The notes beneath the pieces were generated by a model. That model was not told where the DNA came from. It saw only the letters and a list, made by a program, of their open reading frames with translations, and ran no database searches. Shown piece after piece: positions 24,333 to 31,934 of a DNA stretch of 64,000 nucleotides (positions within the stretch are counted from its first letter, which is position 1; every line of letters begins with the position of its first letter). This DNA is from Niveibacterium sp. 24ML (GTDB lineage: Bacteria > Pseudomonadota > Gammaproteobacteria > Burkholderiales > Rhodocyclaceae): the NCBI RefSeq assembly GCF_026586805.1, contig NZ_JAPFHA010000019.1, positions 1-64,000 on the forward strand, in the 5' to 3' direction. The position numbers were made by a program, and so were the translations under genes.

Positions 24333-26693
24333 TTAGCCGGTCACTTCGTTAGGCGTTGTGATCGGCTTCGGGTGCGGTTGATCAGGCACGACCGATGGCA
24401 CCGGCGGCGCTGAAACAGGCTCGCTCTGCTGCGCCCCGGTTTCGCCTTCGATCGGGATTTCGCTATCGGGCGGCGCCTCGCCGAGGCGTTCTTCATACAC
24501 GAAGTCCTCACGCCCGTCTGAGGTGGTGACAGGTACAAGTCCGCCAGGGGGTGGCAGCTGCTTGTTGGGCACGCCCTGCAGCGCCTTCGCCATGAAGTTG
24601 ATCCAGACCGGCAGCGCTGCAGCGCCACCGGTTTCGCCAGAGCCGAGCTTTCGCGGGTTGTCGTAACCGATCCAGGCGATGCCGACCAGGCTTGGCTGGT
24701 AGCCACAGAACCATGCATCGACGTATTCGTTGGTCGTACCGGTCTTGCCTGCCAGGTCGTCACGCTTGAGTGCGAGCGCCTTGGTTGCGGTGCCGCGCCG
24801 CACGACATCCTTCATCATGCTGTCCATGAGCCAGGCATTGCGTGGGTCGATCACGCGCGGGGCGCCATTGCTTGCGCTGGCTGTCTGGGTGCGGGCGAGT
24901 ACGCGGCCGCTGCTGTCCTGCATCTCTTTGACGATGAAAGGCTGAACGCGGAAGCCCCCGTTTGCAAAAACCGAGTAGGCCTGCGCCATCTGCCAGGGGG
25001 TCACCGAGCCGGCGCCGAGCGCCATCGTCAGGTAGGCCGGGTGCTTCTCGGGGTCGAAGCCGAATCGCGCGGCGTAGTCTTGCGCGTACTGCGGCCCGAT
25101 CGAGTTGAGCAAGCGGATCGAGACCATGTTCTTCGAGCGGGCAAGTGCTGCGCGAATCGACATCGGCCCATCGTATTTGCCGTCGTAGTTCTTGGGTTCC
25201 CATGCCTGGCTGCCGGTCTGGCCAGAGGAGAACGACAGCGGGGCGTCGTCCACGATGCTGCTCGGGCCGTACCCCTTTTCCAGTGCGGCGGAATAGATGA
25301 AGGGCTTGAAGCTTGAGCCGGGCTGACGCCAGGCCTGCGTCACATGGTTGAACTTGTTGCGGTTGAAGTCGAACCCGCCAGCGAGTGCGATGACTTCCCC
25401 GGAATTCGGGTCAACGGCGACGAAAGCACCTTCTACTTCTGGCACCTGCACGATCTCCCAACCCTTGCTGCCGAGAGCAATCCGGATCACCGCCCCGCGG
25501 CGCAGCCGCTTAGCCGGGGCAGCGTTTTCGGCCAGCATCGGCGATGCAAATCGCAGGCTTGGGCCGGTAAACGTCAGCACTTCACCCCCCCGCTTGTAGG
25601 CGCGAATGCCCTTGCTGTTCGCCTCCAGCACGATCGCCGGCAGCATTTCGCCATTGTCCGGATAGTCCTCGAGCAGGACGTCGAGTTGCTCATCGCTGTC
25701 GGACTTCACACTCGCCATGTCGACGAAGGCTTCCGCGCCGCGGAACGCATGGCGACGCTCGTAATCGAGTAGGCCGCGCCGCAAGGCCAGGTATGCCGCT
25801 TCCTGCTCCGCCGACTTTACCGTGGTGATTACGCGAATGCCGGCCGTGTAGGCAGCGTCCTTGAACTGGTCGACCGCCATCTGACGGGCCATTTCGGCGA
25901 CGTATTCGCCGTGCACCGGATAACTCTCGCCGCCGCCTCTGATCACCTTCACCTGGGTTTTGAGCGCTTCGGCGTACTGCGCCTGGTCGATGTACTTGAG
26001 TTCGAGCATGCGCCGCAACACATAGTGCTGGCGTTGGATGGCACGCGTAGGGTTACTGACGGGGTTGTACGCCGAAGGCGCCTTGGGCAGTCCCGCCAGC
26101 ATAGCGGCCTCGGCAATGCTCAACTCTTTCAAATTTTTGCCGTAATAGGCCTTGGCGGCCGCGGCGAAGCCATACGAGCGTTGTCCGAGGTAGATCTGGT
26201 TGAAGTACAACTCGAGGATCTGATCTTTGCTCAAGTTCTTCTCGATCTTGATCGACAGAAGAATCTCGTAGAGCTTGCGAGAGTAGCTTTTCTCGCGGGT
26301 CAAGAAGAAGTTGCGCGCAACCTGCATCGTGATCGTGCTTGCGCCTTGGCGTTTGCCGCCAGAAGTCAGATTGGCGACCGCAGCACGGGCGAATCCAGCA
26401 AAGTCTACTCCGCCGTGCTCGTAGAACCGATCGTCTTCTGCGGCCAGCACGGCATTTTTGAGGTGAGCCGGAACGTCTGCGATTTTTGCGAAGGTCCTGC
26501 GCTCTTCGCCGAACTCACCGATCAGCTGTCCGTCGGCGGTGAATATGCGGAGGGGAATGCGAGGCCGGTAGTCAGTCAGAACCTCAAGGGTCGGTAGCTT
26601 GGGCCAAGCGAACGCGACCGCGAGTCCGACGCTTGCGGCCGCCAGCAGAAGCAAGCCGACGAATATCGCAAATATGTAAGTTGCAAGGCGCAT
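24333..26693 (-). CDS. ponA: Penicillin-binding protein 1A
   Basis: A 786-residue class A PBP that polymerises and cross-links peptidoglycan. It has an N-terminal transmembrane anchor (about 5-28), a family 51 glycosyltransferase domain with EDDRFYEHGGVDF and GASTITMQVARNFFL, an OB-like insert (about 300-410), and a transpeptidase domain with all three motifs: SSFK in GSSFKPFIY, SKN in LARSKNMVS, and KTGT in LAGKTGTTNEYVDAWF. A Pro/Glu-rich tail of about 60 residues follows. Divergent neighbour pilM lies 170 bases away, the usual betaproteobacterial and gammaproteobacterial arrangement. In contrast to pbpC in this window, its active sites are intact. Confidence 0.97.
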   Translation of the reverse strand: MRLATYIFAIFVGLLLLAAASVGLAVAFAWPKLPTLEVLTDYRPRIPLRIFTADGQLIGEFGEERRTFAKIADVPAHLKNAVLAAEDDRFYEHGGVDFAGFARAAVANLTSGGKRQGASTITMQVARNFFLTREKSYSRKLYEILLSIKIEKNLSKDQILELYFNQIYLGQRSYGFAAAAKAYYGKNLKELSIAEAAMLAGLPKAPSAYNPVSNPTRAIQRQHYVLRRMLELKYIDQAQYAEALKTQVKVIRGGGESYPVHGEYVAEMARQMAVDQFKDAAYTAGIRVITTVKSAEQEAAYLALRRGLLDYERRHAFRGAEAFVDMASVKSDSDEQLDVLLEDYPDNGEMLPAIVLEANSKGIRAYKRGGEVLTFTGPSLRFASPMLAENAAPAKRLRRGAVIRIALGSKGWEIVQVPEVEGAFVAVDPNSGEVIALAGGFDFNRNKFNHVTQAWRQPGSSFKPFIYSAALEKGYGPSSIVDDAPLSFSSGQTGSQAWEPKNYDGKYDGPMSIRAALARSKNMVSIRLLNSIGPQYAQDYAARFGFDPEKHPAYLTMALGAGSVTPWQMAQAYSVFANGGFRVQPFIVKEMQDSSGRVLARTQTASASNGAPRVIDPRNAWLMDSMMKDVVRRGTATKALALKRDDLAGKTGTTNEYVDAWFCGYQPSLVGIAWIGYDNPRKLGSGETGGAAALPVWINFMAKALQGVPNKQLPPPGGLVPVTTSDGREDFVYEERLGEAPPDSEIPIEGETGAQQSEPVSAPPVPSVVPDQPHPKPITTPNEVTG

Positions 26694-26777
26694 GGTTCAG
26701 AAGGGTAGGCAGGACGCCGGATTATAGTGGAGACAAGGCTTTCAGCCGACCAATCATTCCTGTTTCATACTTTTGGC

Positions 26778-26807
26778 TTTACATAAGCTGAAAGATGCTG
26801 CTAGGAT
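26778..26807 (+). promoter_or_regulatory. Candidate sigma-70 promoter for the pil operon
   Basis: TTTACA (26778-26783) and TAGGAT (26802-26807) are spaced by 18 bases in the AT-rich gap between ponA and pilM, upstream of the GTG start of pilM. Confidence 0.4.
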
Positions 26808-26863
26808 TTCAAGTAAATTGTGGCAATTGTGCCTAATTTGTTGATTAAAAAGGGCATTTTCCC

Positions 26864-27943
26864 GTGATCGACTTCTCTTCGATCTTCGCCGGAAAAGCGC
26901 GGCCGCTGATCGGTCTGGACATCTCGTCTTCAGCCGTAAAGCTGGTCGAGTTGTCCGACGTCAACGGCCGTCAGCGACGGCTGGAGCGTTATGCGATTGA
27001 ACCCTTGCCGCGCGATGCCGTGAGCGATGGGAATATTGCTCAGCTTGATGTAGTCGCAGACGCGGTGCGTCGTGCTTGGAAGCGGCTGTCTACCACCACT
27101 CGTAGTGTCGCTATGGCCTTGCCAGCGGGCGCGGTGATCACCAAAAAGATCATTCTGCCCGCGGGGCTACGCGAAACGGACATGGAGGTGCAGGTCGAGT
27201 CCGAGGCGAATCAGTACATCCCGTTTGCGATTGAAGAGGTCAACCTCGATTTTCAGGTGCTTGGCCCTGCGCCGGGTGGCGAGGACGAAGTCGAAGTCAT
27301 GATCGCCGCTTCACGCAAGGAAAAGGTCGAAGACCGGATCGCGGTGGCCGAGGCTGCGGGCTTGAAGCCGATAGTGATGGATGTCGAGTCCTTCGCCGCA
27401 CAAGCCTCACTTGAGCTGATTCGCGCTCAGTTGCCCGAGGGTGGCAAGAACCGGATCGTCGCCCTCGTCGATGCCGGTGCCAACATGCTGAAGACGACTG
27501 TTTTCCGCAATGAGCAGCAACTTTATACGCGTGAGCAGGCCTTCGGCGGGAATCAGCTCACCCAAGACATTGCCCGGCAGTATGGGATGAACGCCGACGA
27601 GGCCGAGTCTGCCAAGCGAACCGGCAGTCTCCCTGAAAACTATGAAGTCGAGTTGCTGCGCCCGTTCATGGACAGCCTTGCACTCGAGGTGTCGCGCGCG
27701 CTTCAATTCTTCTTCACTTCAACCACGTTCAATCAGGTCGATCATGTAATCCTCGCAGGTGGTTGTGCGGTGATTCCGGGACTTGATCAGGTGGTGGCTG
27801 CGAGAACACAGATCCCAACTGTGATCGCAAACCCGTTTTCAGGTATGGCATTGGCTCAGCGAATCAGACCGAAAAGCCTTTCTGGCGATGCTGCCGCACT
27901 TATCGTTGCATGCGGGCTTGCAATGCGGAGGTTCGACGAATGA
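26864..27943 (+). CDS. pilM: Type IV pilus assembly protein PilM
   Basis: A 359-residue cytoplasmic actin-like ATP-binding protein that links the inner-membrane PilNOP complex to the pilus motor. It starts with GTG behind an AAAAAGGG stretch. It shows the actin-fold phosphate loop LIGLDISSSAVKLVEL, the PilM/FtsA region KKIILPAGLRETDMEVQVESEANQYIPF (two segments), LVDAGANMLKTTVF and ILAGGCAVIPGLDQVV. It is the first gene of pilMNOPQ. Its stop overlaps the pilN start (ATGA). Confidence 0.97.
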   Translation: MIDFSSIFAGKARPLIGLDISSSAVKLVELSDVNGRQRRLERYAIEPLPRDAVSDGNIAQLDVVADAVRRAWKRLSTTTRSVAMALPAGAVITKKIILPAGLRETDMEVQVESEANQYIPFAIEEVNLDFQVLGPAPGGEDEVEVMIAASRKEKVEDRIAVAEAAGLKPIVMDVESFAAQASLELIRAQLPEGGKNRIVALVDAGANMLKTTVFRNEQQLYTREQAFGGNQLTQDIARQYGMNADEAESAKRTGSLPENYEVELLRPFMDSLALEVSRALQFFFTSTTFNQVDHVILAGGCAVIPGLDQVVAARTQIPTVIANPFSGMALAQRIRPKSLSGDAAALIVACGLAMRRFDE

Positions 27944-28569
27944 TCCGCATTAACCTTCTCCCTCATCGTGAAGAGGCACGAAAGTTCCGGCGCCAGCAGT
28001 TCTATGCCTTTAGCGTTGCGGCGCTGATCCTGGGGGCACTGCTGGCGCTTGTGGTTCATTCGTACAACGTTTCCCGCATTGAGGCACAGCAAGCCGATAA
28101 CGACTTCCTGAAAAGCGAAATTGCCAAGCTCGATAAAGACATCGCTGAAATTCAGCGTCTGAGAGAGCAAACGCAAGCACTGCTTTCCCGTAAGCAAGTG
28201 ATCGAGTTGTTGCAGAGCCATCGGGCTGAAACAGTCCACGTATTCAATGAATTGGCGAGGCTTGTCCCTGAAGGCGTGTATCTTGGATGTGCTCCTTCTG
28301 GCCAAAGTGCCAGGCCAGACTGCAAAAGCATTAAGCAGACCGGTTTGAAGATCACGATCACGGGTATTACGCAGTCGAATGCGCGTGTTTCGACCCTCAT
28401 GCGGAATCTTGAGGCTTCGCCGATATTTGCGAGTCCCCAGCTTGTGAAGATTGAGGCGCAGGAAATCAACAAGCGCCGCGTCTCGGAGTTCGTGCTTGAA
28501 GTCTCAATCGAACGGGCGGCTGAAGAGGGCGATAAGTCTGCCGGCGCGAAGGTGGAGGCGAAGCAATGA
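27940..28569 (+). CDS. pilN: Type IV pilus assembly protein PilN
   Basis: A 209-residue bitopic inner-membrane protein. The conserved cytoplasmic tip MIRINLLPHRE binds PilM and is followed by one transmembrane helix (about 26-44), a coiled coil, and a periplasmic ferredoxin-like domain. It pairs with PilO as a heterodimer. ATGA overlaps join it to pilM and pilO, so the operon is tightly coupled. Confidence 0.96.
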   Translation: MIRINLLPHREEARKFRRQQFYAFSVAALILGALLALVVHSYNVSRIEAQQADNDFLKSEIAKLDKDIAEIQRLREQTQALLSRKQVIELLQSHRAETVHVFNELARLVPEGVYLGCAPSGQSARPDCKSIKQTGLKITITGITQSNARVSTLMRNLEASPIFASPQLVKIEAQEINKRRVSEFVLEVSIERAAEEGDKSAGAKVEAKQ

Positions 28570-29243
28570 AGAGTGACGCGCTGAATCAAATTCGCAATAT
28601 CCGGTTGGATCGTCTGGCCCAGGATTTCAGGGGGCTTGATCCGAATGACCCAGGACTTTGGCCGCTGGCGCCACGGGTAGCAGTGCTGGTTGCGCTGCTT
28701 CTCGCTGTGCTAGGGCTTGCATGGTGGTTTGATTGGAAACCACAAGGGGAAGAGTTGGAACAGAAGCGCCAGGAAGAGGTTCAACTCAAAGAGGAGTGGC
28801 TCTCAAAGAAGCGCCAGGCGGTGAATCTTGATGAATATCGGCGGCAACTGACCGAGATAGATCGACAGTTCGGCGCCCTGCTCAAGCAGTTGCCAAGCAA
28901 GACTGAAATGGAGAACCTGCTGATTGATGTCAATCAGGCGGGCTTGGGGCGCGGTTTGCTTTTTGAGCTTTGGAAGCCAGGCGCGGAGCAATTGCGCGAT
29001 TTCTATGCAGAGGTGCCTGTCGCGCTCCGGCTGACTGGGGGATATCACGACCTCGGGAATTTTGTCGGCGATGTCGCAAAGCTCCCCCGAATCGTAACTC
29101 TCAATGATGTAGCGATCGAAGTTGGGAAGGACGGGCGGTTGAAGATGGATGCCACCGCAGTGACATATCGCTACCTTGATGATGCTGAGATCGCAAAGCA
29201 GAAGAAGGAAAAGGCGGACAAGGCAAAGGCGGCAGCCAAATGA
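28566..29243 (+). CDS. pilO: Type IV pilus assembly protein PilO
   Basis: A 225-residue inner-membrane partner of PilN. It has a cytoplasmic N-terminus, a transmembrane helix (about 37-57), a charged coiled coil (about 60-100), and a periplasmic domain with LLIDVNQAGLGRGLLFELWKPG and PVALRLTGGYHDLGNF. A Lys/Ala-rich tail ends the protein. Start and stop overlap the neighbouring genes by 4 bases each. Confidence 0.96.
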   Translation: MKSDALNQIRNIRLDRLAQDFRGLDPNDPGLWPLAPRVAVLVALLLAVLGLAWWFDWKPQGEELEQKRQEEVQLKEEWLSKKRQAVNLDEYRRQLTEIDRQFGALLKQLPSKTEMENLLIDVNQAGLGRGLLFELWKPGAEQLRDFYAEVPVALRLTGGYHDLGNFVGDVAKLPRIVTLNDVAIEVGKDGRLKMDATAVTYRYLDDAEIAKQKKEKADKAKAAAK

Positions 29244-29767
29244 GAATTGAACGGCATCTTGCACAGATATGTGTTCTGCTGAGTTTGGTCGTGCTTGGTG
29301 GGTGTGGCGCAGACGATCATTCTGGCGTGCGCAGTTGGATGGACGAGTCTGCAAAGGACATGAAAGGTCGCGTTCCTCCCCTCCCACAGATCAAAACATT
29401 CCCAGTCGTTGCGTATGAGAGTGGCGCATTAATCGATCCGTTCAAGCCAGCAAAGCTCGAGGCGGCGAAGGCTAGCGCTGGTGGCGGTGTTCGCCCGGAC
29501 TTGAACCGCCGGCGCGAACCACTTGAAGCATTCCCACTCGAGAGCCTGCGCATGGTTGGGGTGCTTGAGATGAAAGGGAAGCTTCTAGCGATTGTTAATG
29601 CGAACGCGACGCTCTATCAAGTCGGCGTTGGCAACTATTTGGGTCAGAACTTTGGCGTGATTACCCAGGTGTCCGAGAGTGAAATCACGCTCAAGGAGCT
29701 TATTGAAGACACCAACGGTGATTGGGTCGAACGCGTCAATTCGCTGCTATTGCAGGAGGCAAAATAA
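29240..29767 (+). CDS. pilP: Type IV pilus lipoprotein PilP
   Basis: A 175-residue inner-membrane lipoprotein with lipobox LGGC (Cys22), an unstructured linker containing PFKPAKLEAAKA, and a C-terminal beta-sandwich HR domain (LRMVGVLEMKGKLLAIVNAN, then LYQVGVGNYLGQNFG). PilP connects the PilNO platform to the secretin PilQ. Its TAA overlaps the pilQ ATG by one base. Confidence 0.96.
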   Translation: MRIERHLAQICVLLSLVVLGGCGADDHSGVRSWMDESAKDMKGRVPPLPQIKTFPVVAYESGALIDPFKPAKLEAAKASAGGGVRPDLNRRREPLEAFPLESLRMVGVLEMKGKLLAIVNANATLYQVGVGNYLGQNFGVITQVSESEITLKELIEDTNGDWVERVNSLLLQEAK

Positions 29768-31899
29768 TGAAAAACGTTGTTCGGCTCGCGGCAGCCGTTT
29801 TCCTTGGTGCTATGGCGCTGGTGCCATACGGCGCGTCCGCCCAAGCTACGGCCGAGCCTGCCAATAGTATCGAGTCTTTTGGTGTGGCCAAACAGGGCGA
29901 TGGCGTGGTTGTTCGAGTCACGATGAAGAAGCCTTTGGGCTCCGTGCCTGCGAGCTTTTCGGTGGCAAACCCCGCCCGAATCGCAATCGACTTTCCGTCA
30001 ACAGTCAACGGAACGGGAAAGACGGGGCAGGTCATTAACGAGGGCGACCTCCGCAGCGCGAACATCGTACAAGCCGGAGACCGGACGCGTCTGGTATTGA
30101 ACCTAAACCGTTCCCTGGCCTATGACGCTAGAGTTGAGGATCGGAATCTTTTCATCGTTTTGGCTGGCGCCAAACAGTCTGGAACTGCCGTTGAAACTAC
30201 GCGGTTTGCCGAACCCGACAAGAAGGCGGCAAAAACCCATGCAATTCGTGACATCAACTTTCGAAGGGGGAAGGATGGCGAGGCACGGGTAGTTGTAGAC
30301 CTGTCTGATCCGGGTGTTGGAATTGATATTCGGAATCAGGGCGCGAACCTTGTCATTGAGTTTGCGAAAGCAACCTTGCCCGATGGCCTAAGGAAGCGTC
30401 TTGACGTAACCGACTTTGCGACGCCTGTAACCTCAATTGTGACCTCGCCCGTTGGCCAGAATGTTCGTATGGTTATCTCGCCGAAGGGAAATTGGGAGCA
30501 CAACGCTTATCAAAGTGAAAGCCAGTTTGTTGTTGAGGTCAAGCAGGTCCAAGAAGACCCAAGAAAGTTAGTGCAGGGGGCTAAGCAGAAATACGCCGGC
30601 GAAAAGCTTTCTTTGAACTTCCAAGCCATTGACGTTCGCTCCGTTCTCCAGGTCATCGCGGACTTTACAAACTTCAACATCATTACCAGCGATTCAGTGT
30701 CAGGTAACCTTACGCTAAGGCTCAAGGATGTTCCTTGGGATCAGGCCTTGGACATCATCCTCCAGGCCAAGGGCCTCGATATGAGGAAGAATGGGAATGT
30801 GATTTGGATTGCGCCACGCGAGGAACTCGCGACTCGCGAGCGGATGGAGTTCGAAGCCCAACAGACGATTACGACCTTGGAGCCAGTCAGAACCGAGAGC
30901 TTTCAGATAAATTATCACAAGGCAACGGCTGTTGCGGCCTTCTTGCGAACCACAGATCAGACCGTTCTGTCAAAACGTGGGAGCGTCGTGGTCGATGATA
31001 GAACGAACAAGCTCTTCGTCTCCGATATTGGCTCGCGTCTTGAAGATGTGCGCCGAATCATCACGGAAATTGACGTTCCGGTACGTCAGGTCCTGATCGA
31101 AGCGCAAATTGTCGAGGCGAGTGATGCCTTCACCCGTAACTTGGGCGTACGCATGGGGTATGGCGGAAGCGCCGGTGGCGTTGTTGGGCAGACTGCTGAC
31201 GGGCGCAGCGTCGGCCGCAACAATTTTGGAGGTAGCATTGGTCAAACCGCTTACACCTCTGGTTTGACCGATACCAAAGTGGATTTGCTCAGTGCTCTTG
31301 GCGTAAATCTGCCTGCAGCGAGTATTGGCGCTACCGCGCCTGGTCAGTTTTCCTTTGTCCTTTGGAACAGCAATGCCACCCGTTTCTTGGCCTTGGAAAT
31401 CTCCGCGCTCGAGGCCGATGGCCGCGGCAAAGTGATTTCGCGTCCGCGAGTCATGACGGCTGATCAGGTTGAGGCATTGATAGAACAAGGGGTTGAGCTT
31501 CCTTACCTTTCTTCCACCAGCTCTGGCGCGACGAGCGTCAGCTTTAAAAAGGCCAATCTCTCCCTGAAGGTGAAACCTCAAATCACCCCGGACGGGAAGG
31601 TTCTTATGTCGCTGGATGTCAACAAGGACACTCCGAATGCACAGTACTCAACGCTGACGGGTATTGCCATTGACACGAAGCATGTAAAGACAGAGGTGCT
31701 TGTTGAGAACGGTGGGACTGTAGTGATCGGTGGCATTTATACTCAAGAACTCAGAAACAAATCAAACAAGATTCCGTTCTTAGGTGACTTGCCCGTGGCG
31801 GGTTATCTATTCCGAGACTCATCAAAAACGGATGACAAGACAGAGCTATTGGTTTTTATTACCCCAAAGATCGTCTCCGAGCAGGCTACTGCGCGCTAA
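29767..31899 (+). CDS. pilQ: Type IV pilus secretin PilQ
   Basis: A 710-residue outer-membrane secretin through which the pilus fibre passes. A signal peptide (1 to about 25) is followed by two peptidoglycan-binding AMIN domains, an STN/N0 domain near 285-345 (ISLNFQAIDVRSVLQVIADFTNFNI, written here as SLNFQAIDVRSVLQVIAD), an N1/secretin-N domain, and the secretin barrel with VEALIEQGVELPYLSS, SLKVKPQITPDGKVLMSL and VVIGGIYTQELRNKSNKIPFLGDLPVAGYLFR. It closes the pilMNOPQ unit. Only 35 bases separate it from the Big-1 lipoprotein gene, so that gene may be cotranscribed. Confidence 0.97.
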   Translation: MKNVVRLAAAVFLGAMALVPYGASAQATAEPANSIESFGVAKQGDGVVVRVTMKKPLGSVPASFSVANPARIAIDFPSTVNGTGKTGQVINEGDLRSANIVQAGDRTRLVLNLNRSLAYDARVEDRNLFIVLAGAKQSGTAVETTRFAEPDKKAAKTHAIRDINFRRGKDGEARVVVDLSDPGVGIDIRNQGANLVIEFAKATLPDGLRKRLDVTDFATPVTSIVTSPVGQNVRMVISPKGNWEHNAYQSESQFVVEVKQVQEDPRKLVQGAKQKYAGEKLSLNFQAIDVRSVLQVIADFTNFNIITSDSVSGNLTLRLKDVPWDQALDIILQAKGLDMRKNGNVIWIAPREELATRERMEFEAQQTITTLEPVRTESFQINYHKATAVAAFLRTTDQTVLSKRGSVVVDDRTNKLFVSDIGSRLEDVRRIITEIDVPVRQVLIEAQIVEASDAFTRNLGVRMGYGGSAGGVVGQTADGRSVGRNNFGGSIGQTAYTSGLTDTKVDLLSALGVNLPAASIGATAPGQFSFVLWNSNATRFLALEISALEADGRGKVISRPRVMTADQVEALIEQGVELPYLSSTSSGATSVSFKKANLSLKVKPQITPDGKVLMSLDVNKDTPNAQYSTLTGIAIDTKHVKTEVLVENGGTVVIGGIYTQELRNKSNKIPFLGDLPVAGYLFRDSSKTDDKTELLVFITPKIVSEQATAR

Positions 31900-31934
31900 A
31901 GCGTTTTCTGCATAATTGGTTGTGTGAGGTTGAT